A DNA stretch of 64,000 bases from assembly GCF_030681155.1 (NCBI RefSeq), contig NZ_JAUXXE010000030.1, forward strand, positions 124,001-188,000, given 5' to 3'. Origin of the DNA: Phenylobacterium sp. GTDB taxonomy: Bacteria > Pseudomonadota > Alphaproteobacteria > Caulobacterales > Caulobacteraceae. The position numbers and the translations under genes were made by a program. Below are positions 1-7,640 of this stretch, piece by piece (the stretch's first letter is position 1; each line of letters begins with the position of its first letter). The notes beneath the pieces are model-generated. The model had not been told where the DNA came from and ran no database searches. It saw nothing but the letters and a program-made list of their open reading frames with translations.

Positions 1-375
1 GACTTCCAACTGCTTCAGCCGGCTGTCGAGCACATCGACGGTCAGGAAGTTGTTGGCGATGAAGTCGCCCAGCGCCTGGCCGATCCGATCCTTGTTTCGC
101 GGAATGATGCCGGTGTGCGGGATCGGCAAGCCCAGCGGCCTACGGAAGATGGCGGTGACCGCGAACCAGTCGGCGCAAGCGCCGACCATGCCGGCCTCAG
201 CGAAAGCACGGACATAGCCCAGCCAAGGCCAGCGGTCGTCCGCCAGGCTGGCGGCGACGAAGACCATCGCCATCACGACCAGAAGGCCGGTGGCGATGGT
301 CTGCATGCGCTTGAGCTCGCGCGCCTTCAGGTCGTCGCGGGATCCTGCGGCGGCGACCAGCGCGGCGGCGGTCAT
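1..375 (-). CDS. DUF445 family membrane protein (3' part outside window)
   Basis: The 3' end lies beyond the window edge, so only the first 125 residues are visible. They begin MTAAALVAAAGSRDD and contain one hydrophobic segment (about residues 27-45). They then carry the DUF445 (YjiN/YheB-like) signature GACADWFAVTAIF followed by HTGIIPRNKDRIG. The family is inner-membrane associated with no firmly assigned reaction. The start lies 6 nt after the stop of the upstream HicB-like gene, so the two are probably co-transcribed. The family assignment is confident; the role is unknown. Confidence 0.85.
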   Translation of the reverse strand, partial: MTAAALVAAAGSRDDLKARELKRMQTIATGLLVVMAMVFVAASLADDRWPWLGYVRAFAEAGMVGACADWFAVTAIFRRPLGLPIPHTGIIPRNKDRIGQALGDFIANNFLTVDVLDSRLKQLEV

Positions 376-381
376 CGGCCG

Positions 382-1023
382 CTAGCTTTCGGCCGTCGGG
401 GCGGCCTCTTCGCGCGCCGCGCGCGCCTCGGTCTCCTTGCGGCGCGCCATCGCCGCCGAGATGTTGTCGGCGGTCTTGCGGATGGTCTCGGTCACCTTGT
501 TGTCGAACTCGGTCATGTTGCGATTGAACGCCGAGTCGGGGCCGAGACTGTCGGTGATCTTGCGGCCAAGAACCGACCATTCGTCCTGGAGCTTGCGGGC
601 GACGGCGTCGAAGTCGGTGACGCCGGGGCTCGCAGGCCGGTCGCCGAGCGCGGTGCGGGCGGCCGAGGCGATAAAGCCCGAGCGGCTCATGCCGCGCGCT
701 TCGGCCCCCTGGTCGATCCGCTTCAACAGGCGTTCGCCAATCGAGATGTTCACGCGCACCGGCGTGTCCTCGACGGTGATGTCGACCAGGAAGGCGATGA
801 CCCCCGGCTTGTGGGTGACGTTCTCGATCGGGGTCGGCTTGGGCCATTCGCGGCCGTCATCGGCGATGCGTTGCAGTTCCTGCAGGACAGCCTCGCGCGC
901 GGTGGTGACCAGTTCGGCCATGTCGGCGCCGCTGGCGGCGATGTCGGGCAGGTCGGGGAAGCTGGCCGTGTAGCCGGCTTGCTGGTCGCCCTGGGCCAGG
1001 GCGACAAAGACGAGCGTGGTCAT
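382..1023 (-). CDS. HicB-like protein with ribbon-helix-helix segment (orphan)
   Basis: 213 aa, starting MTTLVFVALAQGDQQ. I chose this ATG because GGAG lies at a good distance upstream; an in-frame ATG 57 nt earlier has no such site. The N-terminal 60 residues resemble the HicB partial RNase-H fold (GYTASFPDLPDIAASG, then EAVLQELQRIADDG). A middle stretch with MSRSGFIASAARTAL resembles a ribbon-helix-helix DNA-binding element. A charged helical tail follows. HicB proteins are antitoxins to the small HicA mRNA interferase, but no HicA-sized partner was found on either side. It may therefore be an orphan regulator. Confidence 0.7.
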   Translation of the reverse strand: MTTLVFVALAQGDQQAGYTASFPDLPDIAASGADMAELVTTAREAVLQELQRIADDGREWPKPTPIENVTHKPGVIAFLVDITVEDTPVRVNISIGERLLKRIDQGAEARGMSRSGFIASAARTALGDRPASPGVTDFDAVARKLQDEWSVLGRKITDSLGPDSAFNRNMTEFDNKVTETIRKTADNISAAMARRKETEARAAREEAAPTAES

Positions 1024-1099
1024 GAGCGGTTCTCCGTCAATTGCTACGTGAGAACGTTGTGTAGTTTTGCGCAAATTCAAGAGGCCGGGGGCAGGTGAG

Positions 1100-1945
1100 T
1101 CAGTTTTTGGGGAACAGCAAGGTGGCGACGAAGCGCGCGCCCCACTCGGGTCCTCGGTCCGGCTGTTCCAGATAGAACCGCCCCTGGACGGCTAGGGAAA
1201 CTCGTTGCTCACCGAACTTGTAGATGTGGCTCACGCCGGCGTTCAGCGGGATCGTCCACTGCTCGTGCTTCCAATCGTAGGTGGACTCCAGATTGATCGA
1301 GATGGTGGTGCTGTTGGGATATGCGTAGGCGTAGAAGGGCTGCAGGAAAGTCGCGCTGATGTCCTGGCGGTTCTTCTCTCCGGCGACGGACCAGATGTGG
1401 TTGGCCAGCAGGCCGATCGTTGTCGGCCCCGATTGCTTCAAGACCAGCGCCGTGGGACCCAGGCCCCATTTCTCGCTTCCCAGTTCATCATTCCCAAGCG
1501 GATAGAGGATCGCCGGGCCGATGCCCCAGGTGACGCCGCCCGCCTTCCTGGGCGTGAAGAAGAAGCTCTGGGTGACGTCGCCGAAGCCGAAGGAGTCGCC
1601 TTGGCCGGCGACCGTCTCGTCCTGCCAGATCACCGGCACGATGGTGCGGACGATCACGTTCCAATCCTCGTTCAGCTTTACGGGGACGACCGGCTGTATG
1701 TTGAGCGTGAACTTGCCGGCGTCCTCCGGGCCGAAGCAGCAGTCGTAGTTGCTCTGGAAGGGTACGCTGATCAGGCTGGAGACGGGGTTGGATAGTTGCT
1801 TGGCCAACTCGGCGTCGCCGCCGTCTTGGCCTAGGACGACGGTCGGCAAGGTAGCAAGCGCCGCCAGGAAGATAATCGGAGACTTGGTCACAAAGGACCC
1901 CGTGAGCGCTAGCATCCAGCGTTCGTGCGGCGGCAGTCTATGCAT
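1100..1945 (-). CDS. outer-membrane transporter-like protein (MetA-pathway-of-phenol-degradation type)
   Basis: 281 aa from the ATG preceded by GGAGAG; a later in-frame ATG would give a shorter signal peptide. The N-terminus has a signal sequence ending near PTVVLGQD. The body consists of alternating aromatic/polar beta-strand stretches and ends in a C-terminal strand closing ATLLFPKN, as in outer-membrane barrels. Phrases such as VPFQSNYDCCFGP, QPVVPVKLNEDWNVI and GFGDVTQSFFFTPRK are typical of the family often annotated only as transporter. It lies downstream of the FGE/HAD/sulfatase genes on the same strand and may export or import a substrate of that pathway (inference). Confidence 0.65.
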   Translation of the reverse strand: MHRLPPHERWMLALTGSFVTKSPIIFLAALATLPTVVLGQDGGDAELAKQLSNPVSSLISVPFQSNYDCCFGPEDAGKFTLNIQPVVPVKLNEDWNVIVRTIVPVIWQDETVAGQGDSFGFGDVTQSFFFTPRKAGGVTWGIGPAILYPLGNDELGSEKWGLGPTALVLKQSGPTTIGLLANHIWSVAGEKNRQDISATFLQPFYAYAYPNSTTISINLESTYDWKHEQWTIPLNAGVSHIYKFGEQRVSLAVQGRFYLEQPDRGPEWGARFVATLLFPKN

Positions 1946-2043
1946 GAGGCTCTCCGACCAGCGTCGCCTCAACAATGTCGGGCGGCGGCGGAGGCGAGGA
2001 TCAGGTGTTACCCGGTCCGGGCCAGTCAGGAGGCCCGATCAGG

Positions 2044-3003
2044 TCAGGCGGGCGGCCTCAGCACGCAACGGAAGCCAACATGGCTTGTCGAGGTGTCGAT
2101 CGGCTGGGCGTGACGGGCCGCCGGCCGGTAGCGACGGCAGTAGCTGGGCGCGCAGAGGTGGGAGCCGCCCTTGAGCACTTTGCGGGTGATACGGGCCGGG
2201 TCGTTGGGATCGATACTGGCCGTCTCGGTCTCGGCGAGCGGCTTGCTCGCCGCACAGCAGCTTTTCGGAGCCTCGGCTGCGTGTGACGACCACCAGTCCT
2301 TGGTCCACTCCCAGGTGTTGCCGACCATATCGACCAGGCCGTACCCGTTGGGCGGATAGGCGCCGACCGGCGAGGTGCGGAGCCAGCCATCCTCGGCGGT
2401 GTTCTCGTAAGGGAACTGCCCCTGCCAAGTGTTGGCCATCTGCTGGCCGCCCGGCGCGAATTCGTCGCCCCACGCAAATTCGGTGTCGTCCAAGCCGCCG
2501 CGCGCGGCCAGTTCCCACTCAGCTTCGGTCGGAAGGTCGGCGCCGGCCCATTCTGCGTAGGCGGCCACATCTGCCCAGGCCACATGGACCACCGGGTGGT
2601 CTTCAAGGCCTTCGATCGAACTGTCCGGGCCATAGGGGTGGCGCCATTGGGCGCCGGGCAGGAAGCGCCACCAGTTGCCGATATTGCGCAGATCCACAGG
2701 CCCGTCGCTGGGCGTGAACACCAGCGATGAGGCGGTCAAGAGGTTCGGATCAGCGCCCGGGTAATCCTCGGCGCGGGGTGCGATCTCGGCCTGAGTGACC
2801 CAGTCGGTCGCCTCCACAAAGCTCCGGAAGTCGCGGTTCGTGACCGGGGCCTGGTCGATCCAGAAGCCGGCGACCGTCACGTCGCGTGACGGCGCCTCTT
2901 CAGCATAGTGCCGGTCCGACCCCATGCGGAAAGTCCGGCTGGGGATCCAGACCATGCCGGAGCGGGCATTTAGTTCAATAGGGGATGCAGCGGTGTGGGG
3001 CAT
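2044..3003 (-). CDS. formylglycine-generating enzyme (sulfatase-modifying factor)
   Basis: 319 aa with the FGE-sulfatase (SUMF1/EgtB/PvdO C-type-lectin-like) fold: MVWIPSRTFRMGSD at the start, DLPTEAEWELAARGG near 157-170, GNTWEWTKDWW near 229-238, and the closing HVGFRC. Cys284 and Cys289 in GGSHLCAPSYCRRYR match the copper-binding active-site cysteine pair of true FGE, which separates it from EgtB and PvdO relatives. FGE oxidises the cysteine of CxPxR/CxAxR motifs in sulfatases to C-alpha-formylglycine. The only local sulfatase is broken (see the pseudogene at 4005-4361), so the substrate must be encoded elsewhere or be lost. It is probably co-transcribed with the HAD gene upstream, 75 nt away. 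Confidence 0.9.
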   Translation of the reverse strand: MPHTAASPIELNARSGMVWIPSRTFRMGSDRHYAEEAPSRDVTVAGFWIDQAPVTNRDFRSFVEATDWVTQAEIAPRAEDYPGADPNLLTASSLVFTPSDGPVDLRNIGNWWRFLPGAQWRHPYGPDSSIEGLEDHPVVHVAWADVAAYAEWAGADLPTEAEWELAARGGLDDTEFAWGDEFAPGGQQMANTWQGQFPYENTAEDGWLRTSPVGAYPPNGYGLVDMVGNTWEWTKDWWSSHAAEAPKSCCAASKPLAETETASIDPNDPARITRKVLKGGSHLCAPSYCRRYRPAARHAQPIDTSTSHVGFRCVLRPPA

Positions 3004-3078
3004 GATTCAGGAGACCACGCTAGCGAGCGGCCAGCGATCAGGCCATCCCCCTAGCGGGTCTTAGGTCTTCACCTGACG

Positions 3079-4002
3079 TCAGGCTTGGGGTGGAAAAACC
3101 TCGGCCCAGTCCTTGGCGACGCTGACCACGGTGATCCCATAGTCGTCGGCCTTGTCCAGGGCTTCGACCAGAGGGCTGAGGCGGAAGTCGCGGTCATAGG
3201 CGACCTCGCGCTCATTGTCGTCGTGATGAACCAGCAGGGCCAATCGCCGACCCGGCGCTGACAGGGTGTAGCGCATCATCGCAAGGTCCCCGTCGGAGTT
3301 GCCGAAGGCCAGGATCGGGCGCCGGCCGATGTGCAGGCCGATGTTTTGAACCTTGACCTCGCGGTCGTCGAAGCTCTGAAGCTCGGCCAGTTTCATTAGC
3401 TCAAGATGACCATCGGTCTCCTGAAGCTTGGTGTTCACCGTGCTGCCGACGACCTGTTCGGGCGGCACGCCATAGGTCTGCTCGGCGAAGGCGCGAATGA
3501 AGTCCGCCCCGCCGCCCGAGACGATAAAGGTCTTGAAACCATTGGCGCGCAAATAGTCCAGCAGCTCGAGTTGAGGCTGGTAGACCAGTTCGGTGTAGCG
3601 CCGTCCGAACTGGGGGTGGCGGGTCTCGGCGAGCCAAGCCTTCGACAGCTTGTCGAAAGTCTCGATGGTGACGCCGGAATGGGCTGCGAATGCGACCTCG
3701 AAGACGCCTTCCTTGCCCAGGGTGTGGATCGTGGCGAGGTCGTGTTCGAGGAAAGCCCTGAACGGTTGACGGTCCTTGAGCGTGGGGTCGGCGTCAGCCA
3801 ACTGCCTGATGCGAGCCTGGGCGAAGGCGACCTGCACCTGCACCGGCTGTTCGCACCACAGGGTGCCGTCGTTGTCGAACACCGCGATCCGCTCGGGCGG
3901 GGGGACAAAGTCAACCCCGCCTTGCACGGTCACCGCATTGACGAACTCTACGATGGCGTCCCGGGCCTTGCCGGAACGCCAGGAGGGTAGGGGTTGGGGC
4001 AT
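3079..4002 (-). CDS. HAD-superfamily phosphohydrolase
   Basis: 307 aa from the ATG that begins MPQPLPSWRSG. The longer open frame upstream runs antisense-like through the sulfatase remnant and is not used. Motif I is FDNDGTLWCEQP (nucleophile Asp43, acid Asp45), motif II is IVSGGGAD, and the acidic motif is AFGNSDGD. It belongs to the HAD group with SerB-like cap architecture; the substrate is unknown. Its start is only 2 nt after the preserved stop codon of the degenerate sulfatase, which points to an ancestral sulfatase-HAD operon. A remnant of a second, similar HAD C-terminus lies at 4501-4690. Confidence 0.85.
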   Translation of the reverse strand: MPQPLPSWRSGKARDAIVEFVNAVTVQGGVDFVPPPERIAVFDNDGTLWCEQPVQVQVAFAQARIRQLADADPTLKDRQPFRAFLEHDLATIHTLGKEGVFEVAFAAHSGVTIETFDKLSKAWLAETRHPQFGRRYTELVYQPQLELLDYLRANGFKTFIVSGGGADFIRAFAEQTYGVPPEQVVGSTVNTKLQETDGHLELMKLAELQSFDDREVKVQNIGLHIGRRPILAFGNSDGDLAMMRYTLSAPGRRLALLVHHDDNEREVAYDRDFRLSPLVEALDKADDYGITVVSVAKDWAEVFPPQA

Positions 4003-4004
4003 CG

Positions 4005-4361
4005 CTACGAGGCGGCCGCAGTGGAGGCGTCGCGCGGCATCGAGATCACGTCGTCGATCGTGAACGAGTTCGGCTTCTGGATCGGTGGGAACTCCTTGAA
4101 GGTCGCCGCCCACTGGTTGCGCCTGGGATCCCGACCTTGGACAGTCCTGTCCGCAACACGCTTTGACCGGTGATGAAGGACGAGCGACCGGCGGTGCAGG
4201 ACTGTTCCCCGTAGGAGTCGAGGAACAAGCATGCCCTCGTTGGCGAGGCGGTCGATGTTAGGCGTATTGTAGCCCATTAGGCCGTGCGAGTAGCAGCCTA
4301 GATTGCTGATCCCGATGTCATCGCCCCAGATGACCAGGATGTTGGGTTTTCCCTTGGGCAT
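4005..4361 (-). pseudogene. arylsulfatase remnant (frameshifted, internally deleted)
   Basis: The first about 45 residues read as a sulfatase N-terminus: [13 protein letters not shown] with the metal-binding Asp pair, then [15 protein letters not shown]. The frame then slips by one base near 4228. The next frame continues [17 protein letters not shown], with the C-T-A-G-R formylglycine motif at 4185-4199. Near 4115 it jumps back to the first frame into a sulfatase C-terminus ([16 protein letters not shown]). Family members are about 500-550 aa, so more than 1 kb is missing at that junction. The original stop codon next to the HAD start survives. The remnant explains why an FGE gene sits here. 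Confidence 0.85.
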
Positions 4362-4500
4362 GACCGTCTCGGCTTGATCCTATGAGCGGCGATGGCATCA
4401 CGTGCAGGCGGGAGGGGGGATCAGGTAACGACACTAGATAGGCCTTCAGCCCGCCCCAGATGGCTGGTGTTTCCTAAGCCCGATCGAACGGGAAAATTGG

Positions 4501-4690
4501 CTACTGATCGGTTTTCATGCTGACGACGACCCAGCCGCGCCTCGGCGCTTCGTCCAGCGCTGTGGCCAGTTGGCCGACATGGTTTTGCCGATCATAGGCG
4601 TACTCTCGTATCGCATCGTCGTGATGGCTGATCAGCCGAGCCGCGGCGCCGAACCGCCCGAGGTGGCGGCGCACAAGCAGACCATCGCAG
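4501..4690 (-). pseudogene. C-terminal remnant of a second HAD phosphohydrolase
   Basis: Reading the minus strand up to the TAG at 4501-4503 gives RLISHHDDAIREYAYDR followed by a tail ending VVVSMKTDQ. This aligns with the C-terminus of the intact HAD protein downstream (LLVHHDDNEREVAYDR, tail ending ITVVSVAKDW). Upstream of 4690 I cannot follow the similarity and see no HAD motifs. The fragment has no start codon or SD of its own. It is most simply the end of a deleted gene that stood before the sulfatase. Residues differ enough that it was a divergent paralogue rather than a fresh tandem copy. Confidence 0.7.
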
Positions 4691-4843
4691 GGTGATCGGC
4701 GCGGTCCGGCGGACGTCTCAGACGATGTGGGAAACGCCTGGGGTCAGTGATCGGCGCCGTCGGCGCTGGCTAGGCGTCAGCCCGGGCGGCGTGCGGGTTT
4801 TGCCTGATTTCGCGAAGCGGAGCTTCGTGGCGCCGTTTGCGCC

Positions 4844-5197
4844 ATGGAAAGCGTCCTGGACATGATCGTGGCGACCGTCGCCTTGGCCTGTGAATTGGCC
4901 ACCGTGCTGGTCGTCGCGCTGGGCGCCGGCGAGGCGTTGATCGGCCTGGCGATGGGTTGGAACAAGCTCAGCGGGCAGGGAACCAAGCGCGTCGTCTGGA
5001 GGCGCTTCGCCTCCTGGATATTGCTGTCGCTGGAGTTCGCTCTGGCCGCCGATATCGTGCGGACCGCCATCGCCCCGACCTGGGACGACATCGGCCAACT
5101 GGCGGCGATCGCCGCGATCCGGACCTTCCTCAATTACTTCCTGGAACGCGACCTTGAGGCCTTTATGCATGAGCGCAAGCCCGAGCCTGGGGCCTGA
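4844..5197 (+). CDS. DUF1622 family small membrane protein
   Basis: 117 aa beginning MESVLDMIVATVALACE. It has one clear N-terminal transmembrane helix (about residues 5-35), a basic linker (KRVVWRRF), a second hydrophobic segment (ASWILLSLEFALAADIV) and the DUF1622-like IRTFLNYFLERDLE near the end. No reaction is known for the family. No strong SD was seen. The next gene starts 1 nt after its stop, so they are probably translated from one message. It is transcribed away from the decayed sulfatase locus. Confidence 0.8.
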   Translation: MESVLDMIVATVALACELATVLVVALGAGEALIGLAMGWNKLSGQGTKRVVWRRFASWILLSLEFALAADIVRTAIAPTWDDIGQLAAIAAIRTFLNYFLERDLEAFMHERKPEPGA

Positions 5198-5198
5198 G

Positions 5199-5864
5199 AT
5201 GGCTGACGCAAAGCCCAACGTCGATCCCCCGTGGCTGGAGGCCTTGATCGTCATCAGCCTTTCGGTAGCGGCCCTGACCACGACTTGGTCCACCTATCAG
5301 GCGGCGCTTTGGGATGGCGAGCAGGCCGCGAGCTATAGCCGCGCCAACGCTCTGCGGATTGAAGGGTCGAAAGCTGCGGCCAGGGCCGATGTTCTGGAGG
5401 CCGTGGATCTCGCGATATTTTCGTCATGGCTCGACGCCATGGGCGCTGGTGAAACCCAGTTGCAGGAATTCTACTACGCGCGGTTCAGGCCCGACTTCCG
5501 GGAGGCGTTCGACGCCTGGACGGCGCTTCGCCCGCTGACGAACCCCGATGCGCCGCAGGGGCCGTTCTTCATGAAGGAGTACAGTCTTCCGGAAAGGGCG
5601 CAGGCAGAGGCGCTCGAAGCCGAGGCCCAGGCGGTCTTCGATCAGGGCGAGCGCGACAACGATATCGGCGACATCTACGTCCAGGCCACCGTCATTCTGG
5701 CGAGCGCCCTATTTTTCGGCGGCATTTGCCAGACATTCAAGAAGCCGAGGGTGCGGATGGTCTTGGCCCTCCTGTCGGTGGCGGCTTGCATCGTCGGCGT
5801 GGTGCGGACCGTGACGCTGCCAGCGATACCTCCGGTCATTATGTGGGGTTTTGGCGCGGGCTGA
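5199..5864 (+). CDS. DUF4337-like membrane protein
   Basis: 221 aa from MADAKPNVDPPWLE. An in-frame ATG inside the previous gene would add 15 residues. There is one N-terminal membrane helix (LEALIVISLSVAALTTTW) and two at the C-terminus (about 160-210), with a soluble acidic helical region between containing TYQAALWDGEQAASYSRANA. This topology and the helical insert match DUF4337 proteins, whose function is unknown. It is paired with the DUF1622 gene immediately upstream. The membrane topology is confident, the family call moderate. Confidence 0.7.
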   Translation: MADAKPNVDPPWLEALIVISLSVAALTTTWSTYQAALWDGEQAASYSRANALRIEGSKAAARADVLEAVDLAIFSSWLDAMGAGETQLQEFYYARFRPDFREAFDAWTALRPLTNPDAPQGPFFMKEYSLPERAQAEALEAEAQAVFDQGERDNDIGDIYVQATVILASALFFGGICQTFKKPRVRMVLALLSVAACIVGVVRTVTLPAIPPVIMWGFGAG

Positions 5865-5872
5865 GCCGAAGT

Positions 5873-7009
5873 TTAGAACGCCTCGCCGATGTAGAAGTAG
5901 ATGGCCGAGGAGTCCTTACCCCACGCGGCGTCGAGGCTCATGTTGACCTTGTACTTGCGTGAGGCGGCGAACCGCAGCCCGATCCCGGCCGCCGGCAGGA
6001 CAGTGCTGTCGCCCAGGTGGCTGATCCTGGGGGCGATGCCGCCGACCCCTGCGAAAGCCACCGCGCCGAAACGCCAGAACAGCGGGTGGCGATACTCGGC
6101 CTGCGCCGCCCAGGTCGCCCCATCGCGGTATTGTCCGGTTTCGTAGCCGCGCAGGTCGTTGTTCTGACCGAACAGGCACAGGTCATAAAACGGGGCGCCG
6201 TCGCTGGCCGCGCAGAGCGAGCTGCGCCAGGCCAGCACGCCATTGCCCATCCCATGATAGCCGTTCACCGAGCCGGTGAACTTCGAATAGTCGAAGTCGC
6301 TGCCGATCAGGTCTCCGTTCCAGAGCCATTGGGCTTGGGCGTAGATCCCTTTGGTCGGGCCGTATTCGACGTCACGGGTGTCGTACTCCGCCGCGGGCCC
6401 GAGCCCGGATACTTGGCTTTCCAGTTCGTAGGTCGGCAGGTTTAGATCAGGGAACTTCGGCGGGCCGTCTCTGTCTAGCGTGGTGTCGACCTTCAGGAAC
6501 CGGTACTGGGCGCCCGCATAAAGATTGGGGCGGACGCGGTAGAGGCCTTGGCCGAGCGCGAAGATGCCCTTCTGGTTAAGGCCGATAGAGAAGTCCCGCT
6601 CGCCGGCCCCGCCGCCGATCCCGTAGAATTTGAGGTTCATGTCGCCGTATCCGCCAGCGGCCGTGAGGCGGAATTGGTCCTCGGAAAAGTGCGCCTTCTG
6701 GAAGATCGCGGCGGCCCAGCTTTCTGTGTCGGTGTAGAGACCGCCCCCGCCGGTGGTCCAGACTCCGCCCGAACCTTTCGGCTCGTAGAGCGCGACCGCC
6801 GCGAGCGCCAAGCCGTTGCCCAGCGCCGGATTGGACTGCGGGATTGGCATGATCACAAAGCTGGGCTTGCCGCCTTCCTTGGCCTCGGCGGCGGCTTCAC
6901 CACTGGACTGTGCCTTGGACGCGGCTTCCTCCGGCCCCGACGCGGTCGCCGAACCGGCGGCAAGCGACAGGGCGAGCGCAAGCCCGGTGGTCACGACTAC
7001 GCGACGCAT
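5873..7009 (-). CDS. BamA/TamA-family outer-membrane barrel protein
   Basis: 378 aa from MRRVVVTTGLALALS, which forms a signal peptide cut near ATASG. The ORF can be extended upstream but would overlap the previous gene. The mature part lacks obvious POTRA repeats. It reads as a surface-antigen (D15/BamA) barrel with strand motifs such as GNGLALAAVALYEP, GLGPAAEYDTRDVEYGPTKG and GQNNDLRGYETGQYRDG, and the final strand ends IYFYIGEAF with a C-terminal Phe as recognised by the BAM complex. It is the last gene of a four-gene envelope operon, 8 nt after the preceding stop. Confidence 0.8.
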   Translation of the reverse strand: MRRVVVTTGLALALSLAAGSATASGPEEAASKAQSSGEAAAEAKEGGKPSFVIMPIPQSNPALGNGLALAAVALYEPKGSGGVWTTGGGGLYTDTESWAAAIFQKAHFSEDQFRLTAAGGYGDMNLKFYGIGGGAGERDFSIGLNQKGIFALGQGLYRVRPNLYAGAQYRFLKVDTTLDRDGPPKFPDLNLPTYELESQVSGLGPAAEYDTRDVEYGPTKGIYAQAQWLWNGDLIGSDFDYSKFTGSVNGYHGMGNGVLAWRSSLCAASDGAPFYDLCLFGQNNDLRGYETGQYRDGATWAAQAEYRHPLFWRFGAVAFAGVGGIAPRISHLGDSTVLPAAGIGLRFAASRKYKVNMSLDAAWGKDSSAIYFYIGEAF

Positions 7010-7017
7010 GGGTGGCG

Positions 7018-7629
7018 TCAGTAGGGTTGGTTGACGACGACGTAGGTCACTGAGGAACCGGCGTACTGCGGCTGGTACCAAGTCCCGTTGCAGTAGGAGT
7101 AGGTGACGCCGCCATAGTAGCGGTTCGCGCAGGACGGCGGCAGGCTGTAGATCATCGAACCGACGACGGCTGATGTCACCGCCGCGGCGGTGCCGATGGC
7201 CATGCCGGCGGCGACCGGATGGTGGTCCCAGCCATCATTGTCCCAGCCACGATCGACATCGACATTCACGCTGTTGCCGACGTTCACGTTGCCGGTGTTC
7301 ACGCGGTTGCCGCCCCTAGCGGCGTAGTTATCGCCGCCCCGAGCTACGGTGTTTCCACCGCGCGCGACGTTACCGCCGCCGCGATTGACGTTGGGATTCG
7401 CAGCGGCGGCCGCCTGGGGCCGTGCTCCCGCCTGGGGTCTGGAAGCGGCGGCGCGCTGGGCTCCGCCTCCGCCGCCGCCCCGATGCACGCTGCTGGCTGC
7501 TGCGCGACCGCCGCCTCCGCCCCCAGGGCGCGCAAAGGCGTCCGTCGGAATGGCGGTGATCGTCATGGCGATCGCTGCGCCCATCAGGCTCGCGACGTGG
7601 AAATAAAGGTTCTGACGAGCGGTGGTCAT
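7018..7629 (-). CDS. secreted Gly/Asn-rich protein of unknown function
   Basis: 203 aa from MTTARQNLYFHVAS with a signal sequence ending near DAFARPGG. The next 100 residues are low complexity: GGGGGG runs and repeats of the type GGN-VARGG-NTVARGG and VNTGNVNVGNSVNVD. A hydrophobic stretch (about 140-165) is followed by a compact C-terminal module, LPPSCANRYYGGVTYSYCN then GTWYQPQY, with two cysteines. This YYGGVTYYxCNGxWY-like module recurs in small proteobacterial envelope proteins of unknown function. It sits between the DUF2092 gene and the barrel gene with 11 and 8 nt spacers. Confidence 0.75.
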   Translation of the reverse strand: MTTARQNLYFHVASLMGAAIAMTITAIPTDAFARPGGGGGGRAAASSVHRGGGGGGAQRAAASRPQAGARPQAAAAANPNVNRGGGNVARGGNTVARGGDNYAARGGNRVNTGNVNVGNSVNVDVDRGWDNDGWDHHPVAAGMAIGTAAAVTSAVVGSMIYSLPPSCANRYYGGVTYSYCNGTWYQPQYAGSSVTYVVVNQPY

Positions 7630-7640
7630 GGCGGCGCTCC

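Noticed and set aside
115-1098. Long plus-strand ORF opposite DUF445 and the HicB-like gene
   Set aside because: The residues are Arg/Gly/Ala/Asp-rich and match no family. The opposite strand has clear domains and an SD-preceded start.
7018-7629. Gly/Asn-rich repeats considered as a tandem DNA repeat or CRISPR-like array
   Set aside because: The repetition is at protein level (GGN/ARGG and NVN-type motifs) with irregular DNA units, no constant repeat length and no spacers.
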